A stretch of 64,000 bases of DNA from Legionella feeleii. Its GTDB lineage: Bacteria; Pseudomonadota; Gammaproteobacteria; Legionellales; Legionellaceae. Where the stretch lies: positions 254,762-318,761 of the forward strand of contig NZ_LNYB01000080.1 in NCBI RefSeq assembly GCF_001467625.1, read 5' to 3'. The notes under the pieces were generated by a model. The model had not been told where the DNA came from. It worked only from the letters and a program-made list of their open reading frames with translations, and made no database searches. Of the stretch, positions 53,627-62,961 are shown piece by piece (positions within the stretch are counted from its first letter, which is position 1; every line of letters starts with the position of its first letter). The position numbers and the translations under genes are program-made.

Positions 53627-54967
53627 TTATTTGCCGATGCAAAAGCTGGAAAAAATTCTACCAAGTAAATCATCGGAAGAAAATTCCCCTGTAATTTCCC
53701 CCAATGCCTGATGAGCAAGACGCAAATCTTCAGCAAGTAATTCCCCGGCTCTTTGCGTAGTCAACTGTTGCTGTCCAGCGAGTAGTAACTCTTTTGCCCT
53801 ATCTAAGGCATCTAAATGGCGCCTTCGAGCCAAGAATAAACCCTCCGTTGGCTGATAACCGACAACCTTCTTAATTTTCTCTTTTAACAATTCCAGGCCT
53901 GCACCGGATTTAGCGGAAAGGTAGACAGCTTGCTCTTCGGTTTTGGGAGTAAGGCCCACAGAATCAATCTTGTTATAAATTTGAATCACAGGAACACCCG
54001 GTGGTAGTGTATTGCGAATGGTTTCACTTAACTCACTGCTACAATCAGTCTGGTTAATATCGATTACCATCAATAAGCAATCGGCACGACTTACTTCCTG
54101 CCAGGCCCGCTTAATTCCTTCCTTCTCTACCAGATCCTCGCTTTCGCGTAGACCTGCTGTATCGATCAAATGTAAAGGAATATCATCAAGCAAAATATGC
54201 TCGCGCATAACATCACGTGTAGTACCAGCCACATCGGTTACTATCGCCACATCTCGGCCAGCGAGGCAATTAATAAGCGTTGACTTTCCAGCATTCGGAC
54301 GACCAGCAATGACAATCGACAAGCCTTCTCGAATAATGGCACCTTGCGATGCACTGTTCCGAATAGTCACCAGTGATGCTAAAACATCTGCCAGCATTGC
54401 CGCCACTTTACCATCGCTGAGAAAATCAATTTCTTCTTCCGGGAAGTCTATGGCAGCCTCCACAAAAAGGCGTAAGTGAATTATGTTTTCGTTTAATTCG
54501 TGGATTTTATTTGAGAAATCACCTTGTAGTGATCTCAGGGCCATGCGAGCGGCTGTTTGTGAACTGGCATTAATAAGATCGGCAATCGCTTCAGCTTGGG
54601 TTAAATCCATTTTATCATTCAGAAAGGCCCGTTCGGAAAATTCTCCCGGTTTGGCTAATCGTGCTCCGAGACTAATGCATTCCTTTAGTAGAGAATCCAA
54701 AACAATAGGGGCCCCGTGTCCTTGCAGCTCCACCACATCTTCTCCGGTAAAAGAATGAGGCGCTTTAAAGTAAATCGCCAAGCCGTTATCCAGAACATTG
54801 CCCTGTCCATCAACAAAAGAGCAATATTTTGCGACACGGGGAGTTAAAGTCTTTTTCGCATTCAATTGTAAAGCGATGGAATACGCTTGCGGACCCGAGA
54901 GACGTATAACACCCACTCCCCCGCGTCCAGGAGGAGTGGCAATTGCTGCGATAGTATCCGATGACAT
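53627..54967 (-). CDS. mnmE: tRNA modification GTPase MnmE
   Basis: A 446-residue GTPase that, with MnmG, makes the cmnm5 modification at U34 of several tRNAs. N-terminal folate-binding domain with [24 protein letters not shown], a G domain inserted in the helical domain with [16 protein letters not shown] and NKID, and the C-terminal FCIGK with the essential cysteine. Its start directly follows the yidC stop. Confidence 0.97.
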   Translation of the reverse strand: MSSDTIAAIATPPGRGGVGVIRLSGPQAYSIALQLNAKKTLTPRVAKYCSFVDGQGNVLDNGLAIYFKAPHSFTGEDVVELQGHGAPIVLDSLLKECISLGARLAKPGEFSERAFLNDKMDLTQAEAIADLINASSQTAARMALRSLQGDFSNKIHELNENIIHLRLFVEAAIDFPEEEIDFLSDGKVAAMLADVLASLVTIRNSASQGAIIREGLSIVIAGRPNAGKSTLINCLAGRDVAIVTDVAGTTRDVMREHILLDDIPLHLIDTAGLRESEDLVEKEGIKRAWQEVSRADCLLMVIDINQTDCSSELSETIRNTLPPGVPVIQIYNKIDSVGLTPKTEEQAVYLSAKSGAGLELLKEKIKKVVGYQPTEGLFLARRRHLDALDRAKELLLAGQQQLTTQRAGELLAEDLRLAHQALGEITGEFSSDDLLGRIFSSFCIGK

Positions 54968-56656
54968 TTACTTCGCAGAAACCAGAGTTTTCTTTGGCCT
55001 ATCATCACTGTACTTACGTGTGATATACCATTGTTGCAGGATTGATAAAGCGTTGTTGACTATCCAATACAAAACCAGACCGGCTGGGAAATTCCAGAAT
55101 AGGCCGGTAAAGAGGATTGGCAAGAACATCATTATCTTCGCTTGCATTGGATCGGGCGGCGCGGGATTCAAGCGCTGCTGGATCAACATGGTAGCGCCCA
55201 TAATTATGGGTAATACATGGTATGGATCAGCAACTGCTAAATCCTTAATCCAGAAAATAAAAGGTGCCTGACGTAATTCAACGCTTTCTAGTAAAACCCA
55301 ATAAAGGGCAATGAAAACCGGGATCTGGATAATAATAGGCAAACAACCACCTAAAGGATTAACTTTTTCCTGACGGTACAACTCCATGGTTGCCTGGCTC
55401 ATTTTGGCCTTGTCATCACCATAACGCTCACGCAAAGCTTGTAATTTAGGTTGTAACTTACGCATACTCGCCATCGATTTATAACTGGTGGCTGATAAGC
55501 GATAGAAGGCTAATTTAATTAATACGGTAACTAAAACAATAGACCATCCCCAATTACCTACTACTGAGTGAATGGCTTTCATTAATGAGAACAATAGGGA
55601 GGACAAAAACCAAAGCCAACCGTAATCCACTGTCAAATCAAGTCCTGGAGCAATCCCTTTCAATACACTGGTAATTTCAGGACCGATATAAAGGCTGGAG
55701 CCGATTTTTTTCTCTGTTCCAGGTGCAACCTGGATTGGTTCACTGACTGAACCAATGGTGTAATCCTGCTTGGCAACACGTGTATAAAACAAGTTGTTGC
55801 TGATCGCATTCGGTACCCAGGCACTCAGGAAATAATGCTGTTGCATCGCAATCCAACCACCTTGAGATTTTGTCTCCAGATTGGTTTTAGTCATATCCTT
55901 GAAAGTAACCTTTTGATAACGGTGCTGGGGATTGGAGTAAGAAGCACCAGTGTAAGATCCAACATGGAAGATACTTGATTGATCCTCTTGCGGTGAACTA
56001 CGCAAGAGTTGAGTATTCATATAGCCACTCCAGGCTTCCTTACCCTGATTATTCAATAAGTAATTGATTTGGATTAGGTAACTTCCCTTGGTAAAGACAA
56101 ACTCTTTTTTGACGTCTAAACCTTCCGGTGTTTTCCCATTAAGAACAACCGTGAGTTTTTCTGCGTCTGGCATTAATTCATATTGTTGTTTGTCAGAAGT
56201 TAAATTGAGATTAACAGTCTGCACTGACTGTCCTGAGCCAGTCAGCAAACTGCTATTTGCCACATACCGTTCACTGGTACGATTTTGTAACAAAGTAATC
56301 GGGTTATCTTTATCTTCAAGACTTTCCGGGTAGTCAAGTAATTGCGCCTTAACAATATCACCATGGCGTGTGTCAATATGTAAATCGAGCACATCCGTTT
56401 TAACCCGAACTATTTGAGAAGCAGCGTTTTCATTTATCGTTTCCTCGGATCCAGTAATAACCTTTGTTTCCGGTTGATTAGTACTACTGCTCGCTATATT
56501 AGGTAGCAATTGACTCTCTTTGGATTCTGTGACGTTCTCTTCACTGACTATTTGTTGGGGCTGGACTGGCGGATAATCATGCTGCCAACTAGTCCACAGA
56601 GAGTAAACAATCAGCGCTAGCGCTGCATATAAAACTACACGACGTATATCCATCAA
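54968..56656 (-). CDS. yidC: Membrane protein insertase YidC
   Basis: A 562-residue inner-membrane insertase. An N-terminal helix (residues 5-21), a periplasmic beta-sandwich domain of about 300 residues, and five C-terminal helices, including [19 protein letters not shown] and [18 protein letters not shown], match proteobacterial YidC. It overlaps the end of yidD by four bases. Confidence 0.97.
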   Translation of the reverse strand: MMDIRRVVLYAALALIVYSLWTSWQHDYPPVQPQQIVSEENVTESKESQLLPNIASSSTNQPETKVITGSEETINENAASQIVRVKTDVLDLHIDTRHGDIVKAQLLDYPESLEDKDNPITLLQNRTSERYVANSSLLTGSGQSVQTVNLNLTSDKQQYELMPDAEKLTVVLNGKTPEGLDVKKEFVFTKGSYLIQINYLLNNQGKEAWSGYMNTQLLRSSPQEDQSSIFHVGSYTGASYSNPQHRYQKVTFKDMTKTNLETKSQGGWIAMQQHYFLSAWVPNAISNNLFYTRVAKQDYTIGSVSEPIQVAPGTEKKIGSSLYIGPEITSVLKGIAPGLDLTVDYGWLWFLSSLLFSLMKAIHSVVGNWGWSIVLVTVLIKLAFYRLSATSYKSMASMRKLQPKLQALRERYGDDKAKMSQATMELYRQEKVNPLGGCLPIIIQIPVFIALYWVLLESVELRQAPFIFWIKDLAVADPYHVLPIIMGATMLIQQRLNPAPPDPMQAKIMMFLPILFTGLFWNFPAGLVLYWIVNNALSILQQWYITRKYSDDRPKKTLVSAK

Positions 56657-56901
56657 GGCTTCTCTTTGTTAGGTAATACAGGGTCATAGCCACCAACTGA
56701 CCAAGGATGGCATTTCAGCAGCCGTCGGCAGGTAAGCCAGCCTCCTTTCAAAACACCAAAGTGTTTAATGGCAGCCAGGGCATACTCTGAACAACTTGGG
56801 TAATAACGGCAACAGGGTTTCATGATTGGACGTAATAGAAATTGGTACATCACAATGGGCAAGCAAATTAGATTGCGTATAAAGCGGTTAATTTGTTCCA
56901 T
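56653..56901 (-). CDS. yidD: Membrane protein insertion efficiency factor YidD
   Basis: An 82-residue protein with the invariant [19 protein letters not shown] and [12 protein letters not shown]. It begins inside the end of rnpA (34-bp overlap) and ends at yidC, the usual order. Confidence 0.96.
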   Translation of the reverse strand: MEQINRFIRNLICLPIVMYQFLLRPIMKPCCRYYPSCSEYALAAIKHFGVLKGGWLTCRRLLKCHPWSVGGYDPVLPNKEKP

Positions 56902-57212
56902 ATTGTACCTAATTTGGCAATTATTGTTTTGTTTTCTACCTTTGCCACACCGTGTTTGGCCAAAAATATTACATCTATCGCAGGTAACTGATTAGTTCGA
57001 AATCCTTCACGTAATAAACGTTTGATGCGATTTCTATCATGTGCTTTGGGTATCATCTTTTTGGATAACGCTAACCCAAGCCTAGAGTACCCCAGAGAAT
57101 TCTCACGGTATAGGATAATGAACTCTGAGGTAACTATCTTCTTTGCCTGCTCAAACACATGGTCATAATCGCTTTTTTTTAATAACCGACGTGTTTTGTC
57201 AAAACAGTGCAC
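56868..57212 (-). CDS. rnpA: Ribonuclease P protein component
   Basis: A 114-residue basic subunit of RNase P. The conserved RNR motif region is AHDRNRIKRLLREGFR; the central cleft residues precede it. The start is GTG 57212, immediately after the TAA of rpmH, so the two are translationally linked. Confidence 0.95.
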   Translation of the reverse strand: MHCFDKTRRLLKKSDYDHVFEQAKKIVTSEFIILYRENSLGYSRLGLALSKKMIPKAHDRNRIKRLLREGFRTNQLPAIDVIFLAKHGVAKVENKTIIAKLGTIWNKLTALYAI

Positions 57213-57347
57213 TTAGGCTGATAAACGCTTACGTCCTTTCGCACGACGACGTTTTAGTACCAAGCGACCGCCTCTGGTTGCCATGCGTTGACGAAAACCA
57301 TGATCGCGTTTGCGCTTCAGATTACTTGGTTGAAAAGTGCGTTTCAT
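57213..57347 (-). CDS. rpmH: 50S ribosomal protein L34
   Basis: A 44-residue very basic ribosomal protein found by translating the minus strand upstream of rnpA: it begins [19 protein letters not shown] and contains [18 protein letters not shown] before TAA. This is the normal length and sequence of L34. ATG 57347 is followed by the typical TFQPSNLKR signature. Confidence 0.98.
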   Translation of the reverse strand: MKRTFQPSNLKRKRDHGFRQRMATRGGRLVLKRRRAKGRKRLSA

Positions 57348-57383
57348 GATGAACCTGTTGTTAATTAATTTTTGAGGTTGGCA

Positions 57384-57412
57384 ATGATAGAAAACTTTAC
57401 ATCGGCTGTCAA
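57384..57412 (-). promoter_or_regulatory. rpmH-rnpA promoter
   Basis: On the minus strand, consensus TTGACA (57412-57407) and TATCAT (57389-57384) with 17-bp spacing, 37 bp upstream of the rpmH start. Confidence 0.75.
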
Positions 57413-57642
57413 ACCATGTTGGAAGAATAACGCACGTTTTTTATTTGTTAATGGCGCTGTTAATAATTAATAAAAAAGATATTTTAGAATTTTTATTTAT
57501 ATTTATGTTAGCAAATTCTGTTGAAAGTTTTATTTTTTATTTTAAATACAATTAGTTATATAATTTTTTTGCTGTTAAAAACCACTCAATATGCTTTCGA
57601 TGGTGTGTCCATAAGTTAATAGTCTTTCTCTTGTAAGCCAAG

Positions 57643-57651
57643 TTATCCACT
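57643..57651 (+). promoter_or_regulatory. DnaA box, one mismatch
   Basis: TTATCCACT differs from TTATCCACA only at the last base and lies in the AT-rich putative origin. Confidence 0.6.
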
Positions 57652-58080
57652 TATTTTAATAGTGTTTGTTTTAATGTTACTAACATCTTTGTGTGGATTT
57701 TTAGAGTCAATCTAAAGTGTCACTTTATAAAAATTACCAGATTTTGGTTGTTAGCTAATTAATATAAAGTTATTTATTTAAAACCTTATTATTCTTATAT
57801 AGTCATTAAAATCTGTTAATTCTTGTTATATTTAGATTAAATACAAATAGTTACGATATTTTTTTGTTGTAGATAAGCGTTGTTTATTCGGACTGATAAC
57901 TTCTTTATAAGATCTTTTTTTTTAAAGAGAACTTTGTTATACCTAACTTATACGTCTCTTTTAACCAGTTTATCCCAAGGGTTATAAAATCGTTTATTTA
58001 TCTTCGTCGTTGTCTTTACTGAACAGGCTATTTCCTGATTTCATCAATTTGATATTTTCATTCTGGTATTTTATTGTTAT

Positions 58081-58089
58081 TGTGGATAA
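58081..58089 (-). promoter_or_regulatory. Perfect DnaA box in dnaA upstream region
   Basis: TGTGGATAA on the plus strand is the complement of TTATCCACA. It lies 229 bp before the dnaA start and may serve initiation, dnaA autoregulation, or both. Confidence 0.75.
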
Positions 58090-58317
58090 CTCTGTTCTTT
58101 TACTCATTGCTTAGTATAATGACGCCCTTGTAAATCTGATTTTACCTAAATTTAATATTGTTCCTGATTCTCATTGGCATTTTGTTGCCGGTTTGATATG
58201 GGCAATCTTTTAAATTTCCTGAGCAAGTATTTACCCTTGCTCCTCTGGTATATTCAGTGGCAATATTTTATTTGATTATGCTTGCGTGATATTGTTTTAG
58301 CCTATTGAGGAGTTTTT

Positions 58318-59670
58318 GTGTCTGCAAATGTTTGGCAGAAGTGTTTGGGGCTGTTAAAAGAGGAATACCCCGTTCAGCAATTCAATACCTGGTTACGTCC
58401 CTTACAAGCGGAAATACAGGATAATGGTCTTGTGTTGCTTGCCCCTAATCGTTTTGTAGTAGATTGGGTAAAGAAGAATTTTTATTCAAGAATCAAAGAA
58501 CTGGTTAGTCAATTTGGTGGTGATACTGTTTCGATGGTTAGTATTGAGATTGGTACTAAAGTAGCCCAGCCTGTTGATGCGGATGTTCAACCTTTAAAAA
58601 CACAGACCAATACTGCCAAGGCAATACCAAAGAAAGCCGCTGATTATAAAAATAGCTACCTTAATAAGAAGTTCCTTTTCGATAGTTTTGTTGAGGGTAA
58701 CTCAAACCAATTAGCTCGTGCCGCTTCCTTGCAAGTAGCTGAGCGTCCAGGTGATGCCTATAACCCTTTATTTATCTATGGTGGAGTGGGCTTAGGTAAA
58801 ACTCATTTGATGCATGCCATTGGTAATACTATCTTAAAAAATAATCCTGAAGCCAAGGTTCTTTACCTCCATTCCGAGCGCTTTGTAGCTGATATGGTCA
58901 AGGCATTACAAACGAATTCAATTAATGAATTTAAGCGTTTTTATCGTTCTCTCAATGCGCTGTTAATCGATGATATCCAATTCTTTGCTGGCAAAGATCG
59001 ATCTCAAGAAGAGTTTTTTCATACTTTCAATGCCTTATTGGAAGGACAGCAGCAAATTATTCTTACCTCTGATCGTTATCCAAAAGAGATTGAAGGGGTT
59101 GAAGAGCGCCTTAAATCCCGTTTTGGCTGGGGATTAACTGTTGCTGTAGAACCTCCAGAACTTGAAACGCGAGTCGCTATTTTAATTAGCAAGGCAGAGC
59201 AATCTAATATTGAACTTCCCTATGAAGTTGCTTTTTTTATTGCCAAACGTATTCGTTCCAATGTGCGTGAATTGGAAGGTGCACTGCGTCGCGTTATTGC
59301 AAATGCTCATTTTACTGGCAAACCGATTACTATTGATTTTGTGCATGAGGCTTTACGTGATCTGCTCGCGCTGCAGGATAAATTAGTTACCATTGAGAAT
59401 ATTCAAAAAACAGTTGCAGAATACTATAAGGTTAAAGTTGCCGATTTATTATCCAAAAGGCGGAGTCGTTCTATCGCCCGTCCGCGGCAAATGGCCATGG
59501 CTTTGGCAAAAGAGTTGACTAATCACAGCTTGCCTGAAATTGGCGATCATTTTGGTGGGCGGGATCATACCACCGTTATTCATGCCTGCCGTAAAGTCAA
59601 AGAATTAATTCAGGATGAAACTGATTTTGCCGAGGATTACAAGAATTTAATGCGTACTTTGTCATCTTGA
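58318..59670 (+). CDS. dnaA: Chromosomal replication initiator DnaA
   Basis: A 450-residue AAA+ initiator. Domain I begins [14 protein letters not shown]; domain III has [16 protein letters not shown] (Walker A) and [12 protein letters not shown] (Walker B); domain IV ends with [15 protein letters not shown], the DnaA-box-binding signature. The start is GTG 58318 with GAGGAG upstream. It autoregulates through boxes in the upstream gap in many species. Confidence 0.98.
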   Translation: MSANVWQKCLGLLKEEYPVQQFNTWLRPLQAEIQDNGLVLLAPNRFVVDWVKKNFYSRIKELVSQFGGDTVSMVSIEIGTKVAQPVDADVQPLKTQTNTAKAIPKKAADYKNSYLNKKFLFDSFVEGNSNQLARAASLQVAERPGDAYNPLFIYGGVGLGKTHLMHAIGNTILKNNPEAKVLYLHSERFVADMVKALQTNSINEFKRFYRSLNALLIDDIQFFAGKDRSQEEFFHTFNALLEGQQQIILTSDRYPKEIEGVEERLKSRFGWGLTVAVEPPELETRVAILISKAEQSNIELPYEVAFFIAKRIRSNVRELEGALRRVIANAHFTGKPITIDFVHEALRDLLALQDKLVTIENIQKTVAEYYKVKVADLLSKRRSRSIARPRQMAMALAKELTNHSLPEIGDHFGGRDHTTVIHACRKVKELIQDETDFAEDYKNLMRTLSS

Positions 59671-59683
59671 TTAGGGATTAACT

Positions 59684-60790
59684 ATGTTCGATCTGACTCT
59701 TACTAAGGAACAACTACTTACTCCTTTGTTGACAGTTGCCGGTGCGGTTGATAAGAAGCAATCTTTGGCTATTTTATCTAATTTTTTGCTTGCCTTGAAT
59801 GATAATCGTTTGTTTATTACAGCGACTGATCTGGAAATGGAAATTACAGCCCTTATTAACTGCAATATGAGTCATTCAGCAGGCAAGATAACGGTTCCTG
59901 CGAAAAAATTTATTGATATTATTCGTTCGCTTGATGATGATGCCTGCCCAACGATTACGATGAAAGATAGCACAGTCGTTATTAGTGCTGCGCGCAGTAA
60001 GTTTAAACTGGCCACTTTGCCTGCGGATGATTTTCCCTCTAGTGAGAATGAAGTTAGCGAGGTTGAATTTTCTTTATCGCGTACAGATCTGATTCATTTG
60101 CTGCAATCTACCCATTTTGCCATGTCGCAGCAGGATGTTCGGGTTTTTTTAAATGGATTACTACTAGAGTTAGATGCGAATGTAATCACTGCTGTAGCTA
60201 CTGATGGTCATCGCATGGCAGTATGCCGTTTACCTTGTGATTCCATCGTGTCGCATCATCGCTTTTTACTACCCAAGAAGGGTGTTCAGGAAATGCTTAG
60301 ATTGCTTAATAATATATCAGATGAGCAAATTGGCATTGCTGCTGGTAAGAATTATTTTAAATTGTCTAGCCAGGAATATACCTTTCAATCCAGATTGATT
60401 GAAGCCCGCTTTCCTCCTTATGCCAAGGCTATTCCTAAAGAACAAGATAAATTTGTACTCTTAGATCGTGATCTGCTTAAGAGGGCTCTTGCCAGAATCG
60501 CTATTCTGGCTCATGAGAAATCCCGTGCGGTGTTGCTGCATGTGCAACCTGCTCTCCTTACGCTAGTTGCAAATAATCAGGAACAAGAGGAAGCGATGGA
60601 GTCACTGGAAGCTCATACCGATGGTAATGAATTAAAAATTGGAATTAACGCGGGCTACCTGCTTGATGTTTTAAATTTTGTTCCGGAGGGATTGATACGT
60701 TTATCAATGTCGACTACTGATAGTAGTATTTTGGTTGAGTCAGTACAGGATGAACATTACCAATATATTATCATGCCTATGAAATTATGA
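59684..60790 (+). CDS. dnaN: DNA polymerase III beta sliding clamp
   Basis: A 368-residue clamp of three repeated domains. FDLTKEQLL-like start FDLTLTKEQLLTPLLTVAG, ATDLEMEI, ATDGHRMAVC and the C-terminal YIIMPMKL are conserved. Its TGA overlaps the recF ATG (ATGA). Confidence 0.97.
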   Translation: MFDLTLTKEQLLTPLLTVAGAVDKKQSLAILSNFLLALNDNRLFITATDLEMEITALINCNMSHSAGKITVPAKKFIDIIRSLDDDACPTITMKDSTVVISAARSKFKLATLPADDFPSSENEVSEVEFSLSRTDLIHLLQSTHFAMSQQDVRVFLNGLLLELDANVITAVATDGHRMAVCRLPCDSIVSHHRFLLPKKGVQEMLRLLNNISDEQIGIAAGKNYFKLSSQEYTFQSRLIEARFPPYAKAIPKEQDKFVLLDRDLLKRALARIAILAHEKSRAVLLHVQPALLTLVANNQEQEEAMESLEAHTDGNELKIGINAGYLLDVLNFVPEGLIRLSMSTTDSSILVESVQDEHYQYIIMPMKL

Positions 60791-61857
60791 GCCTTGCCCA
60801 TTTGCAGATCAAAAACCTTCGTAATATTGAATCTGCGCGTTTAGATCTACACCCTCATCTCAATATTATTGTTGGCGCTAATGGCAGTGGAAAGACTTCT
60901 TTTTTAGAGGCTATTTACCTTTTGGGCAGTGGGCATTCTTTTCGCACAAGAGAAATTTCACCCTTGGTGAGAGAGTCATCTGACTCTTTGACAGTTTTTG
61001 CCAGAGCGGACGATGAACAAACGATCAGTATACAGAAATCTCCTCTTTCACCAACACAAGTTCGTATTAATTTATCCCCTTGCCAAAGTAGTAGTGAATT
61101 AGCCTATTTTTTGCCTTGTCAGGTTTTTTACCAGGATATTTTTCAGATTATTGATGCTGGTCCATCTATGCGTCGTAGTTTATTGGATTGGGGATTGTTT
61201 CACGTGAAACAATCTTATCATTCGCTATGGAAAGATTTTCGAAGAGTACTAAAACAAAGAAATAGTTTGTTGCGGCAAAAGGCAGCCCCAAGTCAACTCG
61301 TACCCTGGGATAACCTGTTAGTAACGCTCTCTGAACAGTTAGACAACCTACGTGGGCAATACTTTGTTGAACTCAATAGAGAGTTTCAAACCTTATTAAG
61401 CCAGCTGACAGACAGCAAAGCGTCACTAACTTACTACAAAGGATGGGATAGGCGAGGGAGTGGCAAGCATTTATCAGTTATCTTGGCTGATAGTTATGAG
61501 AGTGATCTACATCGCCAATTTACGCAGTATGGAGCACATCAAGCCGACCTGATTGTGAATAGTGATAATTTGCAAGCGAAACAGTATCTGTCACGAGGGC
61601 AACAGAAAATTATTCTCTTTGCATTAAAACTGGCACAGGCAAAACTAATAACTAAACATTGTCTTTATCTCTGTGATGATATTTCTTCAGAGCTGGATCA
61701 ATCACATGTTAACAATTTGTTTAAATTAATTGAAACCATTCCGGGACAATTCTTCATTACCTGCATTAATTTTGACAGCCTTTTTATAGAAAAAGAAATT
61801 ACTGACTACAAAGTTTTTTCTATTAAAAATGGCCATTTCACATGTTCGGAAATTTGA
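60787..61857 (+). CDS. recF: DNA repair protein RecF
   Basis: A 356-residue SMC-like ATPase that helps load RecA at gaps. Walker A is VGANGSGKTSFLEAI, the signature is LSRGQQKIILFALKLAQ and the Walker B region is YLCDDISSELD. A perfect parS site lies within the coding sequence at 61196-61211. The next gene's open frame overlaps the stop. Confidence 0.96.
   Translation: MSLAHLQIKNLRNIESARLDLHPHLNIIVGANGSGKTSFLEAIYLLGSGHSFRTREISPLVRESSDSLTVFARADDEQTISIQKSPLSPTQVRINLSPCQSSSELAYFLPCQVFYQDIFQIIDAGPSMRRSLLDWGLFHVKQSYHSLWKDFRRVLKQRNSLLRQKAAPSQLVPWDNLLVTLSEQLDNLRGQYFVELNREFQTLLSQLTDSKASLTYYKGWDRRGSGKHLSVILADSYESDLHRQFTQYGAHQADLIVNSDNLQAKQYLSRGQQKIILFALKLAQAKLITKHCLYLCDDISSELDQSHVNNLFKLIETIPGQFFITCINFDSLFIEKEITDYKVFSIKNGHFTCSEI
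61196..61211. promoter_or_regulatory. parS centromere-like site within recF
   Basis: TGTTTCACGTGAAACA, the exact 16-bp palindromic ParB-binding consensus, encoded across the Phe-His-Val-Lys region of recF. It lies about 2.9 kb from the dnaA start. Confidence 0.93.
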
Positions 61858-61898
61858 GGCAAAATACCAGGTTTAGCTCATTAACCACAAGTGACATC

Positions 61899-62801
61899 AT
61901 GAGTATTGATTTAGCATCACTAAAGGAATTATTTGATTTCCTTGAAAAACGGCTTATTAAAAATGATATGGCGGCCAGGGAAAAAGCGTATGGGTTACAC
62001 GTCCCCCTGATGTCATCCATTTCAAAGAAACTTACCTCGGAACTAGCTGAAGGACAACAAGCAGTATTGGGAATGAGTAGACAATTGCCCACAAGATATA
62101 AGGGAGTAAGTCTGCAAAATGAGAAAACAGAGCTTCTTGAGAATATCAATACAGCTGTCAAAGCGATTTGCACCTACGAAGCGTTAGTTCTCTGTGTGAT
62201 GACTGCCTTTCGGCAAGGACTAAATGGCTGCCAGGAACATGCTACACTGGTCAGTTTGGCGCTATTGAGCCTTTATGGTGTTAATAAGGGGCCTCGCGTT
62301 GAAAATACAATGCTTGAGATTCGCGGTACCACGTATAATCATGAGTTTGTTGTATTCGAACGAGCAGCTGGGAGTGTGCTGGATGACGTTTCGAGTTGGG
62401 GGAACTGCCTTGTTATAGACTCTTATGGACACTGGTTTTCCGGTATCCAAGGCTTGCCTCCTGGCACCGGCATAGCCAATTTATTGCATGATAAAACTCA
62501 CAGCGGCCTGAATATCTCCGTTTACCACGATAACAAAATGAAGTTGGATTTACTTCATCGTTATCAGGCTGATACAGATCACCCCTTCCATACAATTGAA
62601 AAAGTCAGCTTAAAGATACTGACAGACCATCTTACCAGTTTTGTTGAAAACGCAATGATAAAATTGGGTTTACCGCGATTAAAAGTACTTTCCTCTCCAT
62701 CATTATGCACCGATTCACTCTTTGCACCAACGAAGTCACCCGCTGCTGATGAGCCTGCTATCACTCCCCGGGTAGAAACAGAGAGTAACTTAACACTTTA
62801 A
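61899..62801 (+). CDS. Candidate papain/transglutaminase-like protein inserted between recF and gyrB
   Basis: A 300-residue protein I do not recognise. After a helical N-terminal part of about 100 residues it shows NGCQEHATLVSLALLSLYG (Cys111 at a helix start, with EHA), then TTYNHEFVVFER (His148 on a strand), then CLVIDSYGHWF (Asp174). Cys, His, Asp in this order and secondary structure are those of papain-like or transglutaminase-like enzymes. The open frame extends to ATG 61842 inside recF, but ATG 61899 is a more natural start; the RBS is weak for both. The last 50 residues are Pro/Ser/Glu-rich. No signal peptide. An effector or toxin role is inferred. Confidence 0.65.
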   Translation: MSIDLASLKELFDFLEKRLIKNDMAAREKAYGLHVPLMSSISKKLTSELAEGQQAVLGMSRQLPTRYKGVSLQNEKTELLENINTAVKAICTYEALVLCVMTAFRQGLNGCQEHATLVSLALLSLYGVNKGPRVENTMLEIRGTTYNHEFVVFERAAGSVLDDVSSWGNCLVIDSYGHWFSGIQGLPPGTGIANLLHDKTHSGLNISVYHDNKMKLDLLHRYQADTDHPFHTIEKVSLKILTDHLTSFVENAMIKLGLPRLKVLSSPSLCTDSLFAPTKSPAADEPAITPRVETESNLTL

Positions 62802-62831
62802 CAAATTTGTACAGGGAAGAAATCTAAGGAT

Positions 62832-62847
62832 TGTTTCACGTGAAACA
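62832..62847. promoter_or_regulatory. Second parS site upstream of gyrB
   Basis: A second exact TGTTTCACGTGAAACA, 1.6 kb after the first and 115 bp before gyrB, in a non-coding gap. Confidence 0.95.
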
Positions 62848-62915
62848 GGAAACTTGCCAGGCTGAAACTCAGCAGAAGTATGGCAAGATGAATCATACAA
62901 AATGGCTTCAACTAG

Positions 62916-62924
62916 TGGTATAAT
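62916..62924 (+). promoter_or_regulatory. Extended -10 promoter of gyrB
   Basis: TGGTATAAT is a consensus -10 with the TG extension, 37 bp before the gyrB ATG; the -35 region (near TACAAA) is weak, which fits an extended -10 promoter. Confidence 0.6.
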
Positions 62925-62961
62925 AGCCAATTTGTTACAGCCATAGGTAAAGAGGATCTTT

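Larger units (their letters stand above)
57348..58317. other. Putative chromosomal origin region (rpmH-dnaA gap)
   Basis: A 970-bp gene-free, strongly AT-rich stretch between rpmH and dnaA. It holds the rpmH promoter at its left end, a perfect DnaA box at 58081-58089, a one-mismatch box TTATCCACT at 57643-57651, and weaker ones at 57692-57700 (TGTGGATTT) and 57970-57978 (TTATCCCAA). T-rich runs near 57540, 57800 and 57910-57921 could unwind. Its position and the strand switch of flanking genes support an origin; the DUE and full box set need calculation. Confidence 0.75.

Noticed and set aside
53418..53642. A 74-codon minus-strand frame between the membrane effector and mnmE
   Set aside because: No RBS or recognisable composition; it partly overlaps the mnmE stop. 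Treated as intergenic.
54012..54479. A 155-codon open frame antisense to mnmE
   Set aside because: It is a shadow of the real mnmE reading frame, Ser-rich and without homology features; mnmE has all its GTPase motifs on the other strand.
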